In this document: positions 21,114-33,000 of the stretch, in pieces
How the letters are laid out: every line of letters begins with the position of its first letter
How positions within the stretch are numbered: the stretch's first letter is position 1
NCBI RefSeq assembly: GCF_029227915.1
Contig: NC_079882.1
Span: 21,953,001-22,017,000 of the forward strand
Origin: Hydractinia symbiolongicarpus
Taxonomy: Eukaryota; Cnidaria; Hydrozoa; Anthoathecata; Hydractiniidae
DNA: 64,000 nt
Direction: 5' to 3'
Notes under the pieces: model-generated
What the model saw: only the letters and a program-made list of their open reading frames with translations
What the model was told of the DNA's origin: nothing
The model's database searches: none
Program-made: the position numbers and the translations under genes

Positions 21114-24100
21114 ATGAGTGACCCTGCTGTAACAACAACAGCGTCAAATTCATCCGATGCACCGTCCACCACTTCGGTATCGCCGAAAACGGTGGCCAAA
21201 CCCTCGTTGGCTCATCAGTCATCAAAGAATAAGGTAACTATTCTTTCAAAGATATATATCGTTGTTATTATGTTTATATGGAGCAGTTTGCTTTTGTGGT
21301 GTGTTGGTGTTGAAATATTTCAGTAGGGTTGCATATACAACCAAGAGAGGGTGTCTACACAGACCCTAAAAACCCTGACAGCTTTAATAACCCTGTTATA
21401 TAGATTAAATTTTTATACTCTGAAAGTAATGACCAGTTTGCCAAAACTAGTAGAATGGACTATTAATTGCTACAATCATTTTTAAGACTAGAAATCTTAA
21501 TTTAAGACCCTGCTAAAGTATTCGGCGATTCAGTTCAGCTTTGTTGCCGTAGTGATGATTGACATTTTGCTCAATTGACAAATCACATTTGTGCTACATC
21601 CGCCATTTTTAAAATTTTACAGGGTGAAAACAAACCTAGTTCGTAGGGAGAAAAATGCAAAAAATGTGGAAATCTAAATAATAATACGCAAGTTCCGTCT
21701 GTCTGACTGTGACTTTTGCAAAGTGGATTATATTCTTCACTATTTTCTTTGATAAAGTCTGTAAAACATTGCCCATAAAATTTTTCTGTAATTTACCAAA
21801 CTTTAACGTTAAACTAATACTAACGTCAAAGGAAAGTATATTAATGAAGCCATTACAGTGCACTTAAAACTTCAAGGCCAAATAACTTGGAAACGAGGTG
21901 GTGACGTAAATGATTTTTCACCGCGTGGGTAACTAGGGACCACCTGGGACTAATTTGAGTAAGTTTCCGAAAACCTGGATCCTCAAATCCGTTTTGGAAT
22001 GGACGGGTTGATGACGTCATCAAAACACCTTTTAACCTCAATATCTCTGCAACAGTTTGTCAAAAGGACATAATCCTATACATTTTCTTGATCAGCGTTT
22101 CAAGATCTATACTATGAAGGCAACAGGTATACAAATTTCTGAAAAAATTTTTTTAGGTTTTTACAGACCATTGCTGACGTCAGCAAAATTTTTAAACCCT
22201 TATATCTCATTAACCGCTTATCAAAAGCGCATAATCATATACATTTTCTTGATCAGACTGAGACGATTGAAAATATTAAGTGTAAAAATAAAACTGACAC
22301 TAAAATTGGTAATGTCTGCTGTTAAACAGAGCAGATAATAGATAAGAAAAAACAATTCCAATTCATTTTCAACCTTCTATTCCTAAACATCCATAAATTA
22401 GCATAAAGATTCAATTTGGCTATGTGATCCTTCTTTTCTTGCTTGTCACGCTTATTTGGAACTTTGTAAACAATCGCAACTCATCTATAAAAATCCCTAA
22501 AAGGTCATGCTTACTATTACTCAGTAAATGACCCTGAATTTGATACAGTTAATCCGCTAGACACCCAAATTATTCCCAAAATACAAATAGCGATTTCAAT
22601 CCTATTGATCTGGCTCTAAAAAAAGGCAACCCTCAAATTAAACAGAGCTATAGGTTAAAATTCTGCTGTTTAAATTTTAAGTCATTAAGTCTGAAGTACT
22701 TGCAAAAATAGATTAATCTGTTGGCTGGATGTCCCCCTAGATTTTCCAATTGGCCAAAAAAAAAGAAATAGCAAGAAGATTGAGTTTTAGAACTTTGTTG
22801 ATACTTGAAAAGGTTGGGAGCCACTGAAAATTAAATTTTATCACAAAGGTCCTGCACATAATTCATAATTCCAGCATGATATTATTTTTTTACTTTGCAG
22901 TGGTAAGCTCTTTGGCTCTGGCATTTGTGTGGCAGGGTAAAAAAATGCTATGATTTGGTGAAAAGAGGTATTTTCTTGTGGATTTTTTGTCACAAAAACA
23001 TCATTTGAGGTTTTAAAGTATTATCGAAATGCCTTGATGTGATGAAAAGGACTTATAATTACTTTGCTTCACCTAGGGCCCCATCTCATCATGTAAGAGC
23101 TTATTTTTTACAGTGGTCTTATAGCTAGGTATAATTCAAGCAAGTTAGGGAGTGTCTCAAAAAGTTTTTATCTGTTTCCATATTATTGTATGAACACTAC
23201 AAATTACTTCGTTTTTTAAAACTCATGCGAAGTGCTTTGTTTCAACTAAACATTTTAATAACCCTGGCTGAGTCATGTCAGAGACTATAAAAGTATGAAT
23301 CTATCCTTTGAGAATAGGATTAATATCTTAGGCAGCCTCTAGTTGAGCAATTGCTGTGCTAGCACAATTTTCATAGCTTAAATGAGAGCTTTAAATGCAC
23401 TAGGACCCCCTTCGCATGACCCTTGTTGATAGCAGTACTAATATGAACTAAAGAGGCTGGGTAAACACTTTCAATAATAATTAGTTTAATTAACATACAC
23501 GAACTTTGTATAATGAAACAAAATTTATTATTCTTTATACGAATTACATTAACTTTATTTCAAATTATACAATTTATACGTGAAGCTTACAATTTTGATG
23601 ATTTCAAAAAGAGCATATCATATTGAAAATTAAATAATAAGAAAAACTAGCTGTTTCCCGTGGAAGAGTCCACTGTATTCTCATTTAATTTATGTAGCAG
23701 ATATACGTCAATAAAAAAAACAATACAGCAGTGCTCATCTTACATCTGCATTATTATATAAATGACCAAAAAAAATGAAGGTGTCCAATTACTGCTCTGA
23801 CCATCTGAGAAATGCGAAAATTATTCAGAAAGAAGTTTTCAAAAGCATTTTAACATACATCTCACCCATAAAATTAAATCACTCAAAACGTCACATATAT
23901 ACAAAAAAGCTGATCAATGTCAAACACATGTTAAAGTCAGTTAGTTTATTGCAAACCCTGCCGAAGGTTGATACAAAATGTGAGAAATAAACAATAAATT
24001 GTGCCTAAGTAGAAATTTTTATCTAAGGTGTTAAATAGGGATTTGCAAGGATAAATTATAATGCAATAAAATGTTTTGATATATTGCATGCGGTCCTTCC

Positions 24101-27100
24101 TCACTAAACTTTAGACACTAAACTTTAATTTCAACAAAAAAAACGGTGTTTAAACCTAAAATTAATAAAGGCCCTTTAGCAACTTGCATGCTGTTTTACC
24201 ATCAATAAAGTAAACAAAATTTCAAATCTCACATAGTATTCTGTCACAAATGTTTTCATAAAATATATATAAAAGTCATATATAAGAGTCATGTTAAACA
24301 ACAGCAATCAATCTAAAAGTTCATTTTATGTCAATTTTTGCACCAAATTTGCAACAAAAAATACAAATTCTAAATAATACTAAAATCTCTTATTTTGGTC
24401 CTTCGCATACCAACGGTCTCCCACAAAAGTTTAATCAAAATGTAAGAAATGAGAGGTAACGACAAAATCAAAGTTTGCAGAATGTAATAATTTTGGTACA
24501 TATATCTACTGCTTATGCCCTCAAAAACAATATTTTAATCCAAAACAGTTTGCAACAAAAATCAGTTATTTCGATGATACTGCATGCACTCTTTCCCCAC
24601 AAAAGCTTCACAAACTGTAAAAAAAAGAATGGTTGTAGCGAGTGCTTCTGATTCAACAAAAATCAGGGTTTTTTGACATTTTGTATCTTGTCCTTACCAA
24701 TTAAATCTTACACAAAATTTCAAGGATCAGTCATTTAGGTATATTGCGCAGAGTCCTCCCCGGTAAGAATTTATACAAAATATAGAAAAAAAAAGCTTGC
24801 AAGGTGTAAAATCGAATTCTTCTTTTGTGTATATATGGTCCTTCCTCGCAAAATTAACATAAAATGTCAAAAAGGTTCAGATATAACATCTAACACAACA
24901 AAAATCAGTTCTATCAGTATATGTCATGCCATTGTCTTACACAAAATGTTCCCCTTAAAGTTTCACAGACACAGCCTGTAAATTATAAACAACTAAGATC
25001 AGGTATTTTAATCTATTTTATACCATTCTGTCCCAAATAATTTATATAAAATGTAAAAATTGAGTGGTAAACAGAAATTTATATACATATATATATAATG
25101 TCAGAGTTGAATTTCTTATTTTAATATAAAACATGTTAACACAAAATTTCATAAGAAAAGCAAAATAGTTTGTATATATTATATATACCATGTATAAACA
25201 TAAATGAAAAGTTACCCCAGCCTTCCCTGTACATTTTTTACCCTAAATGTAAAAAAACCATGTAAATAATTTCCCCGGCTTCCCCCCCTCCCCCTCCCCA
25301 AAAAAAAAATCAAAAATTAAAAACCCATGTAAATACTGCAACAAAATCAAAAAATGTGAAAAAGCCTCGTAAATTTTTCCCATTATGTCACAAACCTCTA
25401 TCAATTAAGAATTTTAAAAAACACAGGTTTTTCGGTGTTATAGCATGTAGTAACTCTCTCGAAAAGGTTTAAAGTTTTCTTAAATAACACAAAATGTCAT
25501 AAAAAAAACATTTGAGTAAGAACATCTAGAACATCAGAATTACTACATGTTAAATAAAAATCCTTTTGTCATATTGCATGCAACCGATATAAGTTCAGTT
25601 ACACAAAATGTGAAAAATACATTATATATTTGCATAAAAAAGAGTCCTTAAACTATCCTGAAATATTATAAATACTTCCGTTTTATGCTAGGAACTTCAT
25701 TTAGCGCTACGTATCCTTTGTGAATATCTAATACCGTTTCGTATGTAGCGATACCTATATATATATATATGCTCATATAGATTTTTTAGCATAAGGGTAT
25801 ATATATTTATATCGTTATTAGCTGCGGGTTATGTATTTACACTTTATGTGCGATGCCTAACATGCCTAACTTTTTCAGTTAAATTTTAGCGTACAGCCAC
25901 GTCATAAGTAAGTGACCCATGATTTCCGTGTCGTGGACTCACAGTTTTACTCACGCAAGGGAATTAATATATAAGATTTAGTAAATTTCTATGAAGTTTT
26001 TGATACAAATTATGTACGAACATTTTGATCTGGTCCCTTATGATAAATACAACCTCTTAAAGAACTCCACTTAACAAACTTTCAACAAAGTTTGTTCATG
26101 ATTCCATTTCACAATTTTTATGTCCAAAAGATTGTGGATCTGATCCACTTTTAAGGCCATTGTCTTGTTGGGCAGAGATCTCAAAGGTTTTGTAGCTCAA
26201 TGCCTGGGTGGTCACTCCTGTAAACAATGTATAGGGTATATCTTTCAAAGTTACTGATACTAGCCACACAAAATTATAGGTAAGCAGAGAAGAAGGGAAG
26301 CCTTAGCAACTTTATCAAGAAAGTTCTCAGGTAAAAAAAGAGATTTTGAATTAGAAGCATTTTCTTGGAAAGGGGAAATTTTTGGGAATAAAATTCCCTT
26401 TGTGTTTTAAAGAATGTGTACCTATGTTCAGTGATTCTTTGAATGGAGAATTAAAACAGTGTTTTCACAGTTTCAGAATCACTATATATTCCTAGCAAAA
26501 ACAGTAAGGGTATAAATGGCTTTGGTATTTAGTCCATATTAGTATAAATGATAAATAATAAAGATATACCGAAATGTGACATTATAAGCTTGAAGTTTGT
26601 CCAAAATACCACTATCTGCTTAAAATTCAATTACTTTAGTTCTAGAAAAAGTTTCTGATGGCCAAATAAAAGTTATGTAACATATTTTCCAGATAATTTG
26701 CATAAAAAAGCCCAAAAATCACCTTAAATATCAAATATTGGGAAATAGATTAATAGCAAGTCCAAACTTTACAGAATGATTGAAGAAAGTTGTTTTGCAA
26801 GCTTCAAGATTTAAGGATAATCCTAATGAAAAAATGTATTAAATAACAACAATGTGCCATTATATATGAATAAGAGACTTACAAGTTGCCTATTTATTAG
26901 GCCCTCGTCCAACAAGCCCCATCATTTCTGATAAATAAGTCCTCCGGGGAGGACTTATTTATCAGAAAGCTTTAAGCTGTACTTAATAGATACAATGGTT
27001 AAAAGAGATTCTGATAGAAATTTTTGCAGACAGACAGTTGATGTACTTTTCAACTGTACATTTGGCCAAGTGGGTTTTCGTACAGGGAATTTTATTAGTT

Positions 27101-28184
27101 TTAGATTTACAACACATAGATCATAACAAATCAATTTTTATATGTCACTTCAGCTGGTACTCAATAAATGTGGAAAAGTTATATTTGTCATTCACTTCAA
27201 ACTTTGTATTTTAGGTATGCTTAAAACTTATATTGGCTAGTGGAAAATCAGCAGAATTCATATTTCCTTTAATTACATCTGTTGGTGAAGTCACAGAATA
27301 TGTTTTTAACAACTGGCCTGAAGGTAGAGCATCTCGTAGTATTTTTTTGCGAGATATATATAGCTTTCTTAATTTTACCACAATGTAGAAATTCTGATTT
27401 GTCTCCATTAAAACCATAGAATGGACAGAAGAAAAAGAATCAATAACGAGTTTCCATGTTTTAAGATTAATATATCAAGGAAGATTTCTCCATGAAAATG
27501 TCACTTTTATAGGTATGTTGTCTGAGAATGTTTTTTATTAACGTTTAATCCATAACTTTTTTCCTTTTTTTACATACATATGGTTTGAAACAACATCTCG
27601 AAATTTTTAGATCTTTAGTTAATTATTTATTTGTACTGCTGATGCCCCATAAAATTTTTATATTGCAGCTCTAAACCTTGCACCTGGAAAAAGAACTGTG
27701 ATGCATTTAGTACCACGTGAAAAATTACCTCAACTTTCACCTGATGGTAAGAACATCTCTATATAAGTAACTCCATTTTTTATTACTGTCTTAGTTGTCA
27801 AGGAACAAATTTTAATGTTAGCCTACTTCTTTTTATGTTTTATTAATGTGTTAAAAGGCTATATTTTTTAATTTTGTAGATTTCTTGTTAAGTTATTAAT
27901 TTTTAAGCTTTGTTTACTTATTTTTATTAATTTCCACCCAAGCCAGTTCTTCACAGTTATTTAGGTTTTATTCTAAACCTTGTCCTAAGCCCTTAACAAC
28001 TTGTTTGTTTACAAGAAAACCGGTGGAGGATCAGGTGTTAAATCTGTGCTGTGTCTTTAAATTAATACAAAGTTTCCTGAAGATATGTTGCTTTGGTTTG
28101 TCTGTTCATAAAGAAACTTTGTTTTTAGATATGGAGAAAAGTCCAAAAACGACTGGTCGAAGTTGCTGTTGTATTATACTATGA
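21114..28184 (+). CDS. UBL3: Ubiquitin-like protein 3 (UBL3/MUB), prenylated, 5 exons
   Basis: Membrane-anchored ubiquitin-fold protein; UBL3 proteins are lipid-modified at a C-terminal CAAX box and in mammals sort proteins to small extracellular vesicles. Exons: 21114-21233, 27215-27323, 27420-27512, 27669-27746, 28129-28184; phases join to about 151 residues. The ubiquitin-like fold spans residues about 41-140, with LKLILASGKSAEFIFP, VTEYVFNNWPE, LRLIYQGRFLHENVTF and APGKRTVMHLVPRE. The C-terminus is SCCCIIL: CIIL is the CAAX box, preceded by two more cysteines that could be palmitoylated. Exon 1 encodes a Ser/Thr/Ala-rich tail of 40 residues, longer than the very short vertebrate N-terminus. 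The first intron is about 6 kb. The exon-1 assignment rests on phase and an ATG with a good donor; the core is certain. Confidence 0.93.
22030..22262. repeat. Two diverged copies of an approximately 160-bp repeat
   Basis: Within UBL3 intron 1, TATACATTTTCTTGATCAG occurs at about 22077 and 22238, each preceded by a related CTCAATATCTC/CTTATATCTC segment and a TGACGTCA palindrome (about 22012 and 22177). Probably a degraded transposon or tandem repeat; the family is unknown. Confidence 0.55.
23935..25640. repeat. Highly degenerate intronic repeat field
   Basis: UBL3 intron 1. The words ACACAAAATGTnAnAAA and ATATTGCATGC(G/A)GTCCTTCC recur at irregular spacing (for example near 23976, 24085, 24430, 24575, 24712, 24740, 24850, 24940, 25140, 25490, 25575 and 25605). 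They suggest an old tandem array of a unit of roughly 100-170 bases that has decayed. A short C-rich run lies at about 25275-25302. Confidence 0.5.
26925..26968. repeat. 44-bp near-perfect hairpin
   Basis: Two perfectly complementary 21-base arms (TTTCTGATAAATAAGTCCTCC and its reverse complement) around GG, in UBL3 intron 1 about 250 bases before exon 2. No flanking duplication was seen. Confidence 0.85.
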
Positions 28185-28313
28185 TATAAATTTTCTTACT
28201 CTGTATTATAAATATAATGTAGATTAAATTAAACAATTTTTTCAATAATTTAATGCACTTTTTCAGATATATTATTTGGAAAGGAATTGACTTTAAAGCT
28301 GACTTAGTGAAAA

Positions 28314-28319
28314 AATAAA
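28314..28319 (+). other. Candidate poly(A) signal for UBL3
   Basis: AATAAA 130 bases after the UBL3 stop codon. Confidence 0.5.
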
Positions 28320-29924
28320 TAATAACTTCAGAAAAACAACTTCAAAATACACAAAGCTTGAATGTTTCTTAGTAAACTTTGTTAAATGTAGACATTAGTG
28401 TCAAATTTATTTTTCATATTAATTAACCTAAAAATTTTGTTTTGTACAAGTTAGATAGCATGTTAAAAGTTACTAGTCCATAACAACAATTTGTAATTAA
28501 GTTTCCTTCATAAATTATTTGTTTTAAAACTAAGACGTTCCATTTTGTTAGAAAGTTTTCTTTTTCTTGCAAGTTGTATTAAAAGAATCAATGTTTCTTC
28601 AAATAATCCTTTTTGTTAGGGTGTCACAATTTAAATTTAAATTTAAAGTAGAGAATAAAAACAGCAACTTTTTTGTGAAGGTTGTGTTAATTTTATTAGT
28701 TCTGTTTTTTTATTTAAATTCTTGCTAAATAAACCCCCCTTTCTCTTACCCCACCTCTCACCAAATGTCCTACTTTTTGTTAAGGCTGAATTTTCTTTAG
28801 TTGCAAGGTTCTTATGTATTTTCTGAAGTATTAAACTTTAGCAGATGTTTTTGCTGATAGGCACAACAACTTAGTGTATATATATAAAATGTTCAAGTAT
28901 ATTTTACCCAAAATCTTTCGCTATCCAGATTAAGTATTAAAAAACCATGAAGTCCAACCCATATCAGTTCATACAAAGGATTACTTGTGGCACTTACTCC
29001 CACTCGCCTTCCTCTCTCTCTAAACACCAATGCTTAAAGCAAGTCCTTCAATCTGGTAGTCACAGCCTAATTTTTTAATGTTATGTCAATTGTATATATT
29101 TTGTTTGAGTAATTATGTCTGCTAAGCAAGGTAAATGTTTGCTTCTAAACAGTGAGTACTTGTATAAATTAATTTTATTTTATTTTTTGTGTTGTTTCTC
29201 TAACATGACGTCTTAGATTTATAACCGACATTAAAAGAAAGAAGCATAAAGCATTATTACAAGACAACTAAATTTGACTTGTCCTTTCGATTTTTATCAA
29301 AAATTGTTTTAATTTGAACCTTTATGATAAGTTTTTGAATGCACGAGCATTGCACAGATCAGCAGATTACATGAAAATCTTTCAACACTGTATCTGTTAT
29401 AGGAAAAAATTCAGTTTATGACTAAACATTGTTTTGAAAATTTATTTTAATTTTTTTTTTTACAAATGTGCTGGATAGTAATTTAAATAAATTAATAAAC
29501 GATTTGGCAAAATATATTGTTTTCTTTTCTTGTTCAATTTTTTTTATATTTTACTTTTTATTTTTTTTTATTTTTAAACCACGAGAAGTTTGTTGTTTTT
29601 TAACATCTCACTACTGATCACCAAGAAAAACTTTGTTGATTTCACACGAGAAATGGAACAATGCATAATGAATATAATTAAGATCTAGTTAAGCATGTGA
29701 ATTGTGCCATTTTGGTTTGTGTAACGACCACCACAAGATAATGAAGTGAGTGAAGTATATAATAACTAATCTAACACACATCTCATACTAGTGTGCTATA
29801 AATGTTTCTATTTTTTAAAATTATCATTTACGAAGAAGAAGTGGTTGAGAAGAGAATCATTCTAGCAAATAACTTTCTAGGAAGATGTATTTTTTCTTCT
29901 ACAATTAATAATTCTTTATTTTAG
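28320..29924. other. UBL3-BOULE intergenic region
   Basis: Very AT-rich with poly-T tracts. No coding exon was recognised. The strong acceptor TCTTTATTTTAG ending at 29924 suggests that the next gene has at least one non-coding 5' exon somewhere in this stretch. Confidence 0.4.
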
Positions 29925-30002
29925 TTTTATGATATTTTGGAAAAAAAACTGAACCATCAGAACGTCGATGTATATCATTTGGATATGTAAAGGTGAAGAA
30001 AG

Positions 30003-33000
30003 ATGCTTCACGAAGACTGTCAGCAGGAATCGCTTGGAGAATACGGAAAAGTTATGTTTGTAAAGGTATCTTGATCTTTTTTTCTCTCTTTACATGAAGG
30101 TTCTGTTGTTTGGTTTTTGTTTGGAGCTGAATTTACTATTTTAACAAGTTACAGTAATTACTTCTATACAGGATTTAGAAATTTAAAAAAATAAAAACTA
30201 GACGAACAATATTGGGAAAAGATCACATTCGTTAAATGCGTGTTCAAAAATTTTTGTCAGATTGTTACACTTCTCCTGACCACAAAAGTACTATCCAGAA
30301 ACCAGGCCTTGTACGCAAACGGAAAAATGTGACATCTTGCATGCAAATCAAAGGTTTACTGCAGGGAAACCATGTTGATAATACTATCTGGAAAAGTTCA
30401 ACAAGAGGAAGAATTCTTCATAGCAAATAATTTCTTAAAAATTTTATATAATTATTTTGACACGAGTTGATTCAAGCCATTTTATGTGCATATTATTTCT
30501 TTTCCGTTTGAGGTGAGTAATTGCAAATTATTTTTATTGTATTTCCAATATAAACGACCATCATTAATCCTGCATTTTGTCGTGTTCTCTACATTCTTTG
30601 AAAAAAACTCAAGCCAAACTTTTAACTGTAGACAACTTATCACATAGACACATCTCATGTGGTTTTGATTCGTAACGTTGATGTTAATTACAACATTTAT
30701 ACATCGTAATCTCTAAGATCCAGCAATTTCAATAAGTATTTCATTTTTTGGTGTTTTATGGGTATTTTTGGTATTTTTATCGGCTCTGTTGTTACAAAGT
30801 AAGATTCGTACATTAAGATTGGCAAACCGTTGTAAAAAATTTTGCATTGAAAAATCCCATCTAGTTTTTTTGTTTCTGAATCATATTTAGGAAACACGTG
30901 TGCGCATGCTTTAATAGGCTTCTGTAGATAGTAGTGTCCTGTCGATGGCTTGATCGTATAGGTTCCATTCCTAGGTTTTTTTCAACAAGGCTCTGTTAGA
31001 CAAAATCAAGCAATCACGTTACCAACTTAGGAAGGTCCTTTCAATTTCAGTAAAATAATGAACTATTCGGAAGTGCACACTGTTTTGTTCTTTTGGTGCA
31101 GCTAACATCAACCGACGAAACCAGTAGGATCTTACCCCCATACTACTAGCACTATTTTCTCTATTCTTTTAATGGCGTTTTAGCCAATCTGGTGGACTTA
31201 AAATTCAAAAATTTCTCTAACCTAGCCCTAACCATGGTGAGGTACTCTTATTCACTGTATTGGGTCCTTCACCTTCAAAACCAATTCGTTGTCCCTTGAT
31301 ATCAAGTTTTCAACTTTTTTCTCGTCTGGAGTGTTGGCGATTTAGTAGAGAATGTTTTATACGTGGAAGGACTGAAATAAACAGAAAGACTCTAAAGTTA
31401 GCTGAAGCTATCAACAAGTTGTTTCTGTCTTTTTATTTACACAGTTTTATAGTAGACTGATGTATGTTCGTGGATAGGTGACCATATCCCTCTTGTGCAT
31501 ACCTAAAACAAAGACAAACAAAGAAAATGTAACTGTTTTGAGTGAATTACATTTTTTGTCACATGCAGCCATTGCATTAGCTCTTTATACGCAGTAAAAA
31601 ATATTTTTATCCAAAACATTCTCAACTTGTTGCCATGCCACACCGGGTGTTATTACTTCTCAAATTTTAAGATTTTGTATGTTACATTAACAGAATTCAC
31701 CTACGCCCTTCGCCAATTAATTTTACCTACATTAGGGCCCAAATTATTTTCGCGGAAAAATTTTCGCGAAACTTGTTTTTGCGGATGAGTTGATGCCTAA
31801 ATTGCTTCATTTTGCGGAATATATTTTTGCGAATGCCTACATTTTCAAAAATCATTTTATAACAATTTTTCCAGATGCTGAGTTTTTAGTTTTTTTAGTG
31901 GAAAAAAGAACAGTGCCTACTATTGCAATAATTACAAATGAGGAACGAAGTCAATGGCTTAGGTCATACAGGGAACCGAAGTACGAAGAAAAGAAAAATT
32001 TAGCGGTGTTGCGAAACAACTAATGAAAAATTTTGAATTCTTAGGATGATGGATTTTTAAGATTTTTGCAGATTTAAAAAATCATCCGCAAACAACACGT
32101 GTTTTTAATGAACACTATCCGCCATTTTTTTATGTTTGTAACAAAGCTACTTTTATCCAACAGTTTTTTCAGTTTTTTTTAATTTGAAACTTATGTGTAT
32201 GCATCTGCTGAATTTGATTGCTGAGAAATCGCGTACCTCAAAGTTTTATTTTCACCTTCGTATACCCACAAAAACAAATTAATGTCAATTGTAAAGCATG
32301 CCTACTACACTCTTTATTAGCAGGACAAATAATTTTTTTGCCACTCTATGCCTACTCTTATAAAATACATTACAAATGCGATTATTATTCGAAGAAACGA
32401 CTTTTTTTTACATATTATTGCTCCAACCAGATCATTTGGAACAATAATGATGTGATAACATTTCCATGTCATCCGAAATGCTTCTTTTGTTTACTGTACC
32501 AACTTTTGTCACAAAAAAAAATCAAGGTCATTAAACAACTTTTCCAACATCCTATGTGAATCTTTTTTAGGAAGCAGATTGACTGTTAGAAAAAAGAAAT
32601 TAATACACCTTTCCCGAATTAGTTGTCTTTGATATACCGCTGTCATTTCTCAACTTTGTTTAACAAAATAAATGTGATTTTTGAAATCTTCACTTGAAAC
32701 TTGATAAAATGTGAAATCTCCAGATTCATACATACAGCAAACAAACAACCTCTTACATGTTTTTTTAATTTTGTCTAATTGAACTCTGCTTGATACCGAG
32801 GCTTAATAGTACAAGTGGAAAATTAAGAAGATTTTAACCGTAACAATACCATTAATACCACCAAAACAGCATTTTCACTTCTCGGATTAAGTTAAAAATT
32901 TAAAAACACTAATTTAATGATGCTGAATATGATCTTAAAGTCAAAGCATCAAAATTCTAAAAAAAATTTAAAAAATGTAATTTTTGGGAAACGCGTATTT

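Noticed and set aside
31260-31460. 66-codon plus-strand frame in the BOULE intron
   Set aside because: No homology recognised and no splice sites compatible with the BOULE exons.
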